Part shown: piece after piece, positions 34,000 through 44,300 of the stretch
Layout of the letters: every line of letters begins with the position of its first letter
How positions within the stretch are numbered: position 1 is the first letter of the stretch
Source of the DNA: Bacillota bacterium
GTDB lineage: Bacteria > Bacillota > Clostridia > Acetivibrionales > DTU013
Assembly: GCA_023418915.1 (NCBI GenBank)
Contig: JAEZYU010000049.1
Span: forward strand, 1 to 54,540
DNA length: 54,540 bases
Reading direction: 5' to 3'
Notes under the pieces: model-generated
The model's database searches: none
What the model saw: only the letters and a program-made list of their open reading frames with translations
Told to the model about the DNA's origin: nothing
Made by a program: the position numbers and the translations under genes

Positions 34000-34368
34000 T
34001 CAGATTTCGATGCGCTTTGTTAACAATGTAGAAACCATATAGAGTGCTTTTAGATTATTGCCTAACATCGTATGCTGCCAAGTACCTATTCTTAATTTTT
34101 TCTGTGCCTTTTCAGATTTGCTAATTAGTGAAGCTATTGGTGCAATCGCATTTTCTAGATCATCGATGGTATAATCTGGAATAACAATTTTCCCCATTTC
34201 CTTTGATATCAATGATGACCCTATATATAGCGCTTTAAGCCTATTCTTTTGTAACGTATTCTGAGAAGTGCCTTGTGCAAATTTTTCTTTTGCATTCTCA
34301 GTCCTGCTAATCATTGAAGTCATAGCTTGGAGCGCTTCTTCCATATCTTTCTCTTTGAAATCATCCAT
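34000..34368 (-). CDS. Small helical protein of two internal repeats
   Basis: This 122-residue protein consists of two about 58-residue copies: LEEALQAM-like, SMISRTENAKEKF, GTSQNTLQKNRLKALYIGS and again IASLISKSEKAQKKL, GTWQHTMLGNNLKALYMVS. Each copy is helical. I do not know a function. AGGAG precedes the ATG. It lies 27 bp upstream of the cupin gene and 32 bp downstream of the methyltransferase gene, as a likely three-gene transcript. Confidence 0.65.
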   Translation of the reverse strand: MDDFKEKDMEEALQAMTSMISRTENAKEKFAQGTSQNTLQKNRLKALYIGSSLISKEMGKIVIPDYTIDDLENAIAPIASLISKSEKAQKKLRIGTWQHTMLGNNLKALYMVSTLLTKRIEI

Positions 34369-34400
34369 GAATTAATCTCCTAGTGATGTACTCCCAATTA

Positions 34401-35141
34401 CTATTTTTTAGTTGCCAACAACCTAAGAAAAGTAATATTTCTTCCGTTATCAACTTCCATACCCTTACTCTCGTCCGGGTCAAGAATCCATACAAAGTCA
34501 TGACAAATTTTTACGCCTTCTTTATCTTCAAAAGCATCTATAATGTTTATATTGATTGATTTTGCTTTTTCCCATATATTACGCCACCATGCAGGAGAAT
34601 GGTAAGAATCAAAATCAGAGTGCCAATATGGTTTGAGATATTCAGGTACTTCGGTTAATTCGTTAAAAAATCCGGGTATTACAACACCGATTTGTCCGCC
34701 CGGTTTTACAACACGCGCCAATTGTGAGTCCGTAAAATTTTCATTCATTCCATATGACCATATAGAATTAATGCTGATTATTGCGTCAAAAAATTCATTG
34801 GCAAAAGGCATTTCCAATGCGTTTCCTTGAACAGGAAATACTAAATTCTGTACTTCAGCCTCTCTGATACGTTGCCAATTATCGTTCGCGTTGATCTGTA
34901 AATCAAATGCCCAAACCTCAACGTTAAATTCTTTTGCTAAAAAAATGGAACTTAATGCTTTGCCGCAACCAAGATCTAGTACTCGCATACCGGGCTTCAA
35001 ATTCATGCTTTTTATCAATGCTTCTGTTAACCAAAGGCAATTCGATCCCATTTGATTGTCTATAATCCAATGGGGATCGTACTTTGACGACAAGGGGTAT
35101 AATGGATTATTCATTTTTTCAATGCGATTTAATAAGTTCAT
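34401..35141 (-). CDS. Class I SAM-dependent methyltransferase
   Basis: This 246-residue methyltransferase has motif I in VLDLGCGKALSSIFLA, motif II in EVWAFDLQI, and motif IV-like DAIISINSIW. The SAM site is complete. The substrate is a small molecule by size, not identified. The start follows GAGGAG at ten bases; that ribosome site is itself duplicated, since TTGAGGAGTGGTTATT occurs twice in tandem at 35145-35176. Confidence 0.8.
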   Translation of the reverse strand: MNLLNRIEKMNNPLYPLSSKYDPHWIIDNQMGSNCLWLTEALIKSMNLKPGMRVLDLGCGKALSSIFLAKEFNVEVWAFDLQINANDNWQRIREAEVQNLVFPVQGNALEMPFANEFFDAIISINSIWSYGMNENFTDSQLARVVKPGGQIGVVIPGFFNELTEVPEYLKPYWHSDFDSYHSPAWWRNIWEKAKSININIIDAFEDKEGVKICHDFVWILDPDESKGMEVDNGRNITFLRLLATKK

Positions 35142-35144
35142 AAA

Positions 35145-35176
35145 TAACCACTCCTCAATAACCACTCCTCAAAATA
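35145..35176. repeat. 16-bp duplication of a ribosome-binding region
   Basis: AATAACCACTCCTC plus two bases is present twice in a row at the methyltransferase start, giving two GAGGAG motifs on the minus strand. Confidence 0.8.
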
Positions 35177-35257
35177 AACAATCATTATTTTATCGTACGC
35201 AATATGACAACAGCATGCCATATTTGAAAATATAAATAATTAGTACTTCAAAATATA

Positions 35258-35842
35258 CTAAGGCCGGATTTCCTTTCTCATTTTATACTTATTGTAATCT
35301 TCCCTAACAAGACCATACATTGAATAGTCACATATCCCTTGATTATTCCAATCTCCCTGCTTTATTGTTCCTTCAAAAATCAGCCCACATTTTTTCATTA
35401 CTCTGCCTGAATTAGGGTTCTTAGGATCATGTCTGCATTCAAAACGATTTACTTTAACTTCTTCAAAGAAAAAACGAATCAGTTCGGAAAGTGCTTCAGA
35501 AGTTATCCCTTGATGCCACCATCTCTTACCGATGCAATAACCTACATGTACCATTCTAATTCTATCATCCATTTTGACAATACTTATACTTCCAATGGGT
35601 TCACTTCCATTTGACTTCAGAACAATAGCCCATTGGTAGTATGTATCATCATTATAACGATTGACCCATTCACTTAATACAGATGATGTAACACCAACAT
35701 CTGTATGTGTAGGCCACATCAGATACTTAGTAACATCAGAATCACTCGTCCAGTTATTATATATTGCTTCTGCATCAGTCAACTCAAATTTGCGCAGTTT
35801 CAAGCGATCAGTTTCCAGTTCCTTTGTTCCAAAATGTGTCAT
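35258..35842 (-). CDS. RimJ/RimL-type GNAT acetyltransferase
   Basis: This 194-residue enzyme begins HFGTKELETDRLKLRKF, followed by YCIGKRWWHQGITSEALSELI (acetyl-CoA loop) and NPNSGRVMKKCGLIFEGT. Acceptor unknown. Its last codons and stop (Lys-Glu-Ile-Arg-Pro) are encoded by a 17-bp sequence, 35260-35276, that is identical to the flank of the attC site at 49746-49762. So its original 3' end may have been joined to a cassette recombination site. Confidence 0.85.
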   Translation of the reverse strand: MTHFGTKELETDRLKLRKFELTDAEAIYNNWTSDSDVTKYLMWPTHTDVGVTSSVLSEWVNRYNDDTYYQWAIVLKSNGSEPIGSISIVKMDDRIRMVHVGYCIGKRWWHQGITSEALSELIRFFFEEVKVNRFECRHDPKNPNSGRVMKKCGLIFEGTIKQGDWNNQGICDYSMYGLVREDYNKYKMRKEIRP

Positions 35843-35904
35843 CTACATCACCCCTTACCGGAGTCAGTCCGGTCTTTTTCCTTTCTCCTTTTTTCATTCA
35901 ACCT

Positions 35905-36885
35905 TTATAAATAAAGCATACCAGAAGTATTCTTTTGTATATAGTAAACCACTTCATTTAGGCCAGTCAACCGTATTTGTTCTAATTCACCTGCATTCAA
36001 TGTACCAGAAGCATACAGGTTGAGATATTCTTGACTTATTGTTTGATTAAAAATCAATAAATCATCTGTATTAATAGTAATTGGTACCCCTGCATGATAC
36101 AGTTGCTTAATCGGATGGTTTCGGTATTCATCAACAACCCCAAGCATAACGTTACTCGTCGGACATATGTTAAGTTGAATTTTATGATGAGCTAACCAGT
36201 TCATTATGAATATTGACTTTGCAGCTGCAATCCCGTGATGCACTTCATTCAATTCTAATTCTTCTACGGCTTCCATTACATCATCAGCTGTACCGAGCTC
36301 ACCTACATGAGCCTTAAGTCTCAAACCATAATTTTTTGCCTTTTGATAAAGCTGTTTGAAGTTTTTAACTGGTTGAGCAAACTCATTACAACAAATATCG
36401 ATCGACTTAAAAAAACCGTATGATAAATAATCCTCTATTTCAAATAATTCCTTATCTACGTTACAGGCTCTATCATATGTTAGTTCTGGCAAAAAGATAG
36501 TGGCAGGTGTAATTGTGTTATTAAAGTCAGTAAGAGTATTAATGAATACATCCATGCCTCCGACTAACTCAATTTCAGAAGTAGAAAAGCTTAATGCTAA
36601 TACAGCGATATTATCCTCTGCTGCCTGTCGAAAGCAAGCCTCCCAACGCTTGAATTGTCCTTCTTTCCCTTGTGTCAAACACCTAATATTATCAGAATAC
36701 CATTTCTGCATATCAGAAAGCGATGTGAATTTTTGAGGAGGTAATGCAATTTCTTTCCCAGTCCATTCGGCAATATCTTTAACATTTCCACCACGTCCTG
36801 CATGACTATGTAAATCGCTCTTTTTAAATGTACTCAGCTCTTGTGCAGAACCATTTTTTAAGGCTGAAATAAAAGTCCTTTCCAA
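35905..36885 (-). CDS. Adenosine-deaminase-family protein
   Basis: This 326-residue amidohydrolase of the adenosine/AMP deaminase type has DLHSHAGRGG as the first metal motif (family norm HxH then L), AHVGELG, EVHHGIAAA with the catalytic His, CPTSNVMLG, and INTDD with the metal Asp. All metal ligands seem present. The unusual Ala-Gly-Arg after the first HSH and the short N-terminus suggest a substrate other than adenosine. It stands alone; the gap on its left leads to a GNAT gene. Confidence 0.8.
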   Translation of the reverse strand: MERTFISALKNGSAQELSTFKKSDLHSHAGRGGNVKDIAEWTGKEIALPPQKFTSLSDMQKWYSDNIRCLTQGKEGQFKRWEACFRQAAEDNIAVLALSFSTSEIELVGGMDVFINTLTDFNNTITPATIFLPELTYDRACNVDKELFEIEDYLSYGFFKSIDICCNEFAQPVKNFKQLYQKAKNYGLRLKAHVGELGTADDVMEAVEELELNEVHHGIAAAKSIFIMNWLAHHKIQLNICPTSNVMLGVVDEYRNHPIKQLYHAGVPITINTDDLLIFNQTISQEYLNLYASGTLNAGELEQIRLTGLNEVVYYIQKNTSGMLYL

Positions 36886-36922
36886 TTACGGAGTCTCCTT
36901 TTTTATCATAATATTAGTCATT

Positions 36923-37138
36923 TTACTTCGCAATAAAAATATTGCGCAGAGCATTTATTCGCCCGACGGCTGTAGCCCATGCGACAACACTTCTTGATGT
37001 CAAATATATCATATCCGCACCTTGTTTATACCAATCAACAGTCCTTTCACTAGAAGTACCAATAGGCACATAAGCAGCATGATTAAGATGCTGAAACAGA
37101 TTTTTGGGTGGCATCTTAAATTGGATATTTCGCTGCAA
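36923..37138 (-). pseudogene. Gene fragment fused to an attC-like half-site
   Basis: The 71-codon frame carries a conserved-looking part, YVPIGTSSERTVDWYKQGAD followed by MIYLTSR, and then about 20 residues that are simply the translation of a recombination-site relic (36941-36988). The first part looks like the middle of a longer HAD-like or hydrolase protein, but I cannot name it. It overlaps the stop of the upstream 133-residue gene. A truncated cassette gene is the simplest reading. Confidence 0.5.
36941..36988 (-). repeat. attC half-site relic, related to the 52.5 kb site
   Basis: ATTGCGCAGAGC...ATTCGCCCGACGGC...AGCCC..GCGAC lines up with 52545-52592 (ATTACGCAGAGC...ATTCGCCTAACGGC...AGCCCGGGCGAC). 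The same stem (GGC/GCC around a four-base loop) is kept. Only this arm is present. Confidence 0.6.
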
Positions 37139-37517
37139 GCTCGCGCAACCGTTCTAATGATAATCCTTTAATTAGAAATCGATCCTCGCTAGCAGCAAAT
37201 GCACTTTGTTCAAGTTCAACAACGGCTTTACAATAATCAACATTCCCGATGACTAAACCTTCTGTCGTGCTCACTAGCGATAGTCTCCAATCCTTCACTG
37301 GGCGGCCGTCTATTACAGCAGATGGCCTTATTTGTAGGATTGTGTCTGTGTTCTCCGTTAACGCAAATGCTCCAAAAACTTTACCGTCCTTACTGTAAAA
37401 GTTTGCTTTCGACTGATACGCACTGTTCCAAATATCTTCGATTTGCACCCTCACTGCACCCTCCACTTTTTGCATACCGTTATGTGGCTTTTTATTCTTT
37501 CTCGAAAACAACCCCAT
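37116..37517 (-). CDS. Uncharacterised small protein (133 residues)
   Basis: No family recognised. It starts MGLFSRKNKKPHNG, a basic N-terminus, then a mixed alpha/beta domain (KANFYSKDGKVFGAFALTEN, VKDWRLSLVST) and ends LRELAAKYPI. There is no signal peptide. It is flanked on both sides by attC-like relics, which fits a former cassette gene. AAAGGGG precedes the ATG. Confidence 0.6.
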   Translation of the reverse strand: MGLFSRKNKKPHNGMQKVEGAVRVQIEDIWNSAYQSKANFYSKDGKVFGAFALTENTDTILQIRPSAVIDGRPVKDWRLSLVSTTEGLVIGNVDYCKAVVELEQSAFAASEDRFLIKGLSLERLRELAAKYPI

Positions 37518-37549
37518 TTTTATCTACCCCTTTGTCATTTTCCTTTATA

Positions 37550-37831
37550 TTACTCTTTATTAAGTATAGTTACCTTCATAAGGCATTGGTTAGATCCCGT
37601 TTTGATACTCTCTATTAATTCTATGTCAACATCACAATCGAAAGCATATTCAAATATTTGTTTGTTATATCCAATCGTGCAATAACACCAAGTTTTGGTA
37701 GGTAAGTCACTGACTTTTTCGAGCATAGGACATGGACACGAAAAAAAACGCCCTTGCGCCATATGCTTTGTTATACAAAGCTGCCGCCCTTTTGGCTTAG
37801 CATGGACGCTAATCCAAAATAATCCAAGCAT
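37550..37831 (-). pseudogene. N-terminally truncated Cys-rich domain protein
   Basis: The recognisable part is CPCPMLEKV, WCYCTIGYNKQIFEYAF and ELIESIKTGSNQC, the same domain as the C-terminus of the DinB fusion at 26.3 kb. The part upstream in this frame (KPKGRQLCITKHMAQG) is the translation of an attC-like half-site (37751-37776), so the original N-terminal half is missing. Translation could start at the Met inside the half-site. Function unknown. Confidence 0.55.
37751..37776 (-). repeat. attC half-site relic (GTATAACAAAGCA arm)
   Basis: On the minus strand GTATAACAAAGCA-TATGGCGCAAGGG matches the conserved arm of the 52.8 kb site, GCATAACAAAGCAGTCAGCGCAAGGG, at 20 or more of 26 positions. 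Its opposite arm is not evident nearby. Confidence 0.6.
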
Positions 37832-37875
37832 TTGTATAATAAAAGCTGATTGTTTTTCTAATCAGCCTTCTCAAT

Positions 37876-38187
37876 TTAAATTAAATTTTTCTTATTTCCG
37901 CCTTCAATAACTTTTATTTTCAAATCGTGCTGATCGACTTTTTCCGTTAACTCATCCATTTTATTTTCTAATGAATCTAGTCGTCTATTTGTATCTACTT
38001 GGGATTCATATAATAAATCAAGCTTATTCTTTACTTCATTTTCCATTTCTATTTCTATTTTTGTCAACCTATTGTTTATAGAATTCAAATCGCCTTTTAT
38101 ATCTTTCATGTCACACTTAAATTCAGTTTTAGTATTTTGAAGTTCTATATAGACTTTTTCTAATAAGTCAAATACTTTATCTTCCAT
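37876..38187 (-). CDS. Small coiled-coil protein
   Basis: This 103-residue protein is almost entirely heptad-like helix: LTKIEIEMENEVKNKLDLLY, then NRRLDSLENKMDELTEKVDQ. Similar short coiled-coil proteins are common in Bacillota and are without known function. It lies directly upstream of the large surface protein's 3' end, separated by about 160 bp. Confidence 0.65.
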   Translation of the reverse strand: MEDKVFDLLEKVYIELQNTKTEFKCDMKDIKGDLNSINNRLTKIEIEMENEVKNKLDLLYESQVDTNRRLDSLENKMDELTEKVDQHDLKIKVIEGGNKKNLI

Positions 38188-38346
38188 TATGATATTCCCC
38201 TTTTCCTTTTTCCAATTATAAGTTTATCATATTTGATATGTACCTTACTATACGATAGTATATAAAATATTTCTTCAAAGCAGTGCTCCAATATGCACGC
38301 AAGAGCGTCACTTTATCTTACAATCAAAACAAATGTCAAATTCTCA

Positions 38347-41300
38347 CTAAATCAGATTTGACAGCTGCAGCAATCGCTTTACCATCACAGCAGCCTCCGC
38401 TCTGGTCAAGTTATCTTTCGGTGCGAGCATCTTTACAGTTCTGCCAATAACATTTCCGGTTTTTATGCACGATGCAGTACTTACTTTCGCATAATCCGCC
38501 AATTCCTTTATATCACTGAATCCTCCCAGTATCCGGTCAGTTTCACCTGTTTCCAGCTCACTCTCAAGTCCTGTGATTTTCATTGCCCTTGCAGTCATGG
38601 TTATGGCCTGCTCACGCGTGATATTATCCGAAGGTCTGAACATGCCGTTTCCATAACCGGATATAATGCCATATTCATAAGCAGCAGATACCGCATCATA
38701 ATACAACGAATCCACTGCAACATCCATGAAGATGTCCTTACCGGCTCCGGTACGCATAAGTCCAAGCGCTTTTATCAAAGTCTCAGTGAATTCTCCTCTG
38801 GTTATTTCGCTGTCCGGCTTAAAACTGTCGTTTCCTCCAACACCGTTCATCACAAGTCTTGATCCCATATCATTTGCCGCATCCTTTGCCCAATGGCGGG
38901 CTGTGTCTGAGAATTCCACATTATTATATATGACTGAGTAGGTACTGTTAGTCAAGCTGTTGATTTTCGCATAATATTTTCCGTCAATTACGGTAATCAA
39001 AGTGGGTACATGGGAGAAGGTCCCATCCTCATTCACTATAATGCCTGTTGTAATTTTATCAGGCTCGATACCGTCAGGTATAGCAACTGTTCTTTCCACA
39101 TACGTACTGAATTTCGAGATACCCACCGTCTTGCCGCCAGCGGTGCAGGTAATCTCAAATGCAACAGGTCTTACGACAATTTGGTAATTTCCTTCATCTG
39201 CAGTATCTTCAATTATCGCAGCTACATCCTGCGAAGGCGCAGATATGTTAACGCAGACAGTAGTATCTTCCAATTTCACTTGTTCACCAAGCTCACTCAA
39301 AACATCGTCTATGTTGATTTGAGATGCAGGAAGTGTATAAACCACATTACCGGTTTTGATCTCAAGTACAGCCTCTTTATTCTCCATACTCTTGACTGTC
39401 TGCCCGTTTAGCTGACTGATAATGTCATCAGCTTCGCTGTTTACAGGTATTGTGACCACAGCGTTATTACCCTCATGCTGTAGCTTTTCTTCTATGATTA
39501 CGTCATCTATAGTTACTGTTGCAACAGTCTTGTTATCAATAGCTGTTATAGATGATGTGGCTGCTGTTACCGGTTTACCGTTTACAAGCACCTCTATTCC
39601 TGCTTCATCTGGCAGCACCTGATCCTGCGGCGTTGGGCTGCTGCCTTGATCGCCTCCGTCAGAAGGACTTCTGGGTGTCACTGAATTTGACGGTGCTGAA
39701 GCCGCACTATAGCCTGCGTCATTGACGGCTTTCACTGAAAATGTATAGGCAGTGCCGTTAGTCAACCCGGTGACTGTTATGGTCGTACCGGTTCCTGTTG
39801 CAGTAATATTACCCGGTTGCGAGGTAACGATATAACCTGTGATCGGACTTCCGCCATTGTCTGTTGGTGCAGTGAAGGTCACCATAGCTTCTCCGTTTCC
39901 GGCTGTTGCCGAAACTTCAGTCGGCGCTCCAGGTACTTTTATGGGCGTTGCACTAACTTCATTGGAGTTAGGACTGTCTCCGCCAGGGTTTGTTGCCCTT
40001 ACTACGAAATAATATGTTGTACCATTGATAAGGCCGGTGGCGGTGTAGCTGCCGGCATCACTGCCAACCGACGCTATCGCCCCGCTGTAGGAACCCGGCG
40101 TCGTACTCTTATATATCTTATATGCTATTGCTCCTGGAGTTGTGTTCCACGTAATACTCACCTGTCCGTCACCCGCAACCGCAGACAGCAACACAGGCGC
40201 TCCTGGCGCTGCCACTTGGGGCATCGCACTCACTTCGTTTGAATTTGGGCTTTCTCCTCCCGGATTGACTGCTCTTACTACAAAATAGTATGTTGTGCCG
40301 TTGGTCAGACCAGTGGCAGTATAGCTTCCGGTGTCAATGCCGACTGTGGCTATAGCTTCTGCTCCGTAGGTACCTGATGTGGTACTCTGATATACCTTAT
40401 ACGCTATTGCTCCTGGAGTTGTGCTCCAGCTAATACTCACCTGCCCGTCACCTGCAATTACTGTCTGAAGCACAGGTGCTCCCGGCGCAGGTACTTGGGG
40501 AGTTGCACTCACTTCATTTGAATTCGGGCTTTCTCCGGCTGCATTGACTGACCTGACTACAAAGTAGTATGTTGTGCCATTGGTCAGACCGGTAGCGGTA
40601 TAGCTTCTGACATCACTGCCGACTGTCGCTGCCGGCTCTGCTCCGTAAGCACCAGGAGTGGTACTCTGATAAATTTTGTACTCTATTGCTCCTGCGGTTG
40701 TGCTCCAGCTAATACTCACCTGCCCATTGCCGCCAATTGCAGTAACCCCTGCTGGCGCCGGCGGCTTTACCATCTGGGTCACAGTGAAGGTTTTATCTGC
40801 CATTTTAACTGCAGATATCGTAACTGTTGCCGTATAGATCCCAGCATCAAGATTGTCTCTGGCTTTTATTGAAAAAACAGTATCAGGTGTATCATCGTTT
40901 AGGGTCGTATCAGCAGGTTGAGTTATTATGAAGGCCTCCGAATATGCTCCGTTTAAGGCAACTGCCAAATCCCTCAATTCTCCTGTGCCGGTTCTTGTTA
41001 TTGTGATAGTCTTTGCCTCCTGGGCGCCTGTATCATAATTCGCATCCAGAACGGTCATGGTCTGATCAGCGACATCACCGATTGTATATGTGACTGGTAT
41101 CCACTTTGCATACAGCCAGGTGTCAGCTGTAACCCTATCTTCGTCAAAATCCCATGGATTGATTAATCCTGCCTCCTTATACCATCCTAAAAATATATTA
41201 TCTTCCTTATAAGGTGCTGCAGGTTCGGATATTAGCTCCTCGTAACGGACACCCGTTATATCGCCGGTATCACTGCCTCCGTTGGAATTGAATCTTACGG

Positions 41301-44300
41301 TATACGTATTGCGATCATAATAAAGCTTCAGCCTCAAACTCCCGTCACCAGAAATCGTTCCGCTTGCCAGACGATCACTGTGTGTGGTGTTTTCGGTAAA
41401 ACCGATATAAACCTTGGGCACTGCTGCTATTTCAATATCTGTCGTTCCGGTCAGGATTTCAGTCTCAGCTAATACATAACCGCTTGCATCAACAGTCTGT
41501 TTGTAGTGCTCTGCCTTATACCCTGTATCAATATTTGCTTCATACTGTGCCGTTATGTCAATATTAGTGGTTATATTGGAAAAATCGGAGGGCAGCCAGC
41601 CGGTAAAGGTGTATCCGTCTCTTTGTGAAACTTCAGGAGCTGTTGCAGAACTCCCGTCTGCTACATATTCAGTTTTCAGTATGCTGCCGTCAAAGTCTAT
41701 AAAAACTACCTTATTGGGCACTTCTATAGCAAACACCTTTTCAAAGAACAGTCCTCTGAAATCTGTAGTTCTTACAGTGATATTGTAAGTCTCCCCAAAA
41801 TCTATAGCTGAACTATTGTTTATAAAAATTTTATTATCGGTTATGCCAAACCTGCCGCCTGCATTACTAACAAGCATCAGGTCATGGAAATCTCCCTCGT
41901 CCGGATCAAAGGTGTTCAAGGTGCCCACTACAGTTCCGTTTTCCCAGCTTTCATCCAGCAACGTATTGGAGATGGTAATATCAGTCGGCGCTTGATTTAC
42001 TCCTTCGATTATATTTATGTTTACAGTAACAGTCTCCGATTCCTCTCCGCCTTCTTTTTCTTCAACAAGCTTATAGGTAAAGCAATCATTACCTGTAAAA
42101 TCATCATTTGGTTTATATACAAAGGCACCTGTATTATAATCAACTGAACTTAGTGTTCCATTCTCAGGTCCATCAACGATCTCTATTCTGTACATATCCA
42201 GTTCCGGGTCATAATCATTAAATAAAATGCCTGAGAATCGATCAACCGTCAGAGTATCATTCTTTGTTGCTCCATAGCGGTCACCTTGTGCTACAGGTTT
42301 TGTTGACCCGGGGATTATATCTACAGACTGGACATTCCCGTATACCACCTTCTCCTGTGAACTGTTATAGAAGCCGAACTTTCCTTCCTTGAAGCTGCCG
42401 ATTTCAGTTACATTAAATATCACATCATCATCGATAATTACTTTGATATGATCTCTTGTATAAAGTATTTTAAATATGTACTCCTTAGCGACTTCGTCAA
42501 CCGGGTCGCTCCACCCTGTTCCATCGCCATATCGGGTACTAAGTACATCAAATTTACCTTCTTCTTCGACATGAAACCAAAGATATTTTGAATAGCCGCC
42601 CAGACCTCCATAGTATTCACCATCCGTCATCTCTGCGGTCAGTCTTGCAAGCGTCAAACCTTCATATGCAGCCTGTGCGGCTGCTTCATACACTCCCGCT
42701 TTATCGTTTTGTCTTTTTTGCTTCCAGTCACATAAGATAAAGTCATAATAATACTCACCATTGCCATCTTCATCTTCAGGTTCCTGATAACCCAGCACAA
42801 AACCTATCATGTCATCGTCATTTTCTGTTTCAACTTTGATCGTCCCCGTGATCACTCTATTGATATAGTTATCGGGACTTATAAAAAAGCCCGGATCGGC
42901 GTTTTGGGTCTGTCTGACTGTCCTGCCGCCCGTTTCTACCACCCAATTACCATCACGGTGTTTGGCCCAGTTACTAAGATCTACATAATTCAGACTTTGA
43001 GATGTGGGATCCCATGTACCCTCCCCAAACACTCTTTGAGAGACGGTAAAGGTTTTATCCTCCAAATTGGCTGCAGATATAGTAACTGCCGCAGAGTATG
43101 TACCTGCCGGCAGACCGTTTCTTGCTCTTATTGTGAATGTGGTAGAAGGTGTCTCTGCATTCAGTTCTGCAGCCATCGGCTGAGTTAATTCAAAGTCACC
43201 GGCATTTGCTCCGCTTAATGCAGTACTAAGGTTGACCAGATCTCCGGCACCTGTTTTGTCGATGTGAATAGTTATGGTTTCCTGTGTTCCTGCATCATAG
43301 CCTTCTATCAAGGCTGTCATGTTTTGATCGGAAACAGGTGCTATCATATATGAAGCCGTTGCTGTATAGTTCTGTCCGGTCTGGTCGGCAAGCACCTCAG
43401 TATAGGTTGTATTTGCTGGAGCAAATACATAGCCCGGTTTTCTCGGTGTAACCGTGCCCGACCAGTTATATGGCACTTTGAAGCTGTATTCCCCTGCTTC
43501 ATCAGCAGTAAATATTCTGGCTCTGCTGCCGTCACTATAGTTCATGACTGCTCCTGCAGTTCCTGCATTGCCCGATATAGTTCTGGCCGGGATTATATCG
43601 ATATATACAGTTTGAATATTTGAATATTTGTCTTCCGGATCTCGGACTCTGTATTGAAACGAATCTATGCCTTCTTCGAGATAATCAGTCTCATATGTGA
43701 ATGTGTTATCCTCTGTAATAGTAGCCGTCCCCTTGCTTGCTTGTGTCATTATTTCAAAGGTCAGATCCCAATCAGCCCCGTCTGTGCTTGAACCGTCAAT
43801 ATCCGATCCAACCAGCTTCCCGCTGAGTATTGCGCCTGCATCAACAGTCCAGCTTCGTATATGTGAATCAACCCAATTACTGTCGGTGATATTGATTGCA
43901 GTTCCATCGTTTACTTCGGCTGAACCGGCTGAATTTACGACTGTTGTTCCGTTGCTTTGATTAAGTTTATAGTAGTAAACCAAATCATCATAACTGGGAT
44001 GAGTGCCGTCGATCTCCCTATACATCCAGTTAAATATTTGCTCCTGGCAAAGTGCAGTGTTCCAGAATTGAACCTCATCGATTCGCCCATCGAAATAGTT
44101 GCCCTCTAAAGTATCACCGCCAACACTTATATCACCATTGACCAGAGCAGCCGGTGTTTCATAGCGTATGGTATCTAGAGTAAATGCATGGCTCTGTGTA
44201 CCATTGATATATGTTTTTACACTTTGTCCGGATTTAGTTAATGCAATGTGTGTCCATTGATTTATAGAAAATTTGACGACATCGGATGGTATGCCATCTC

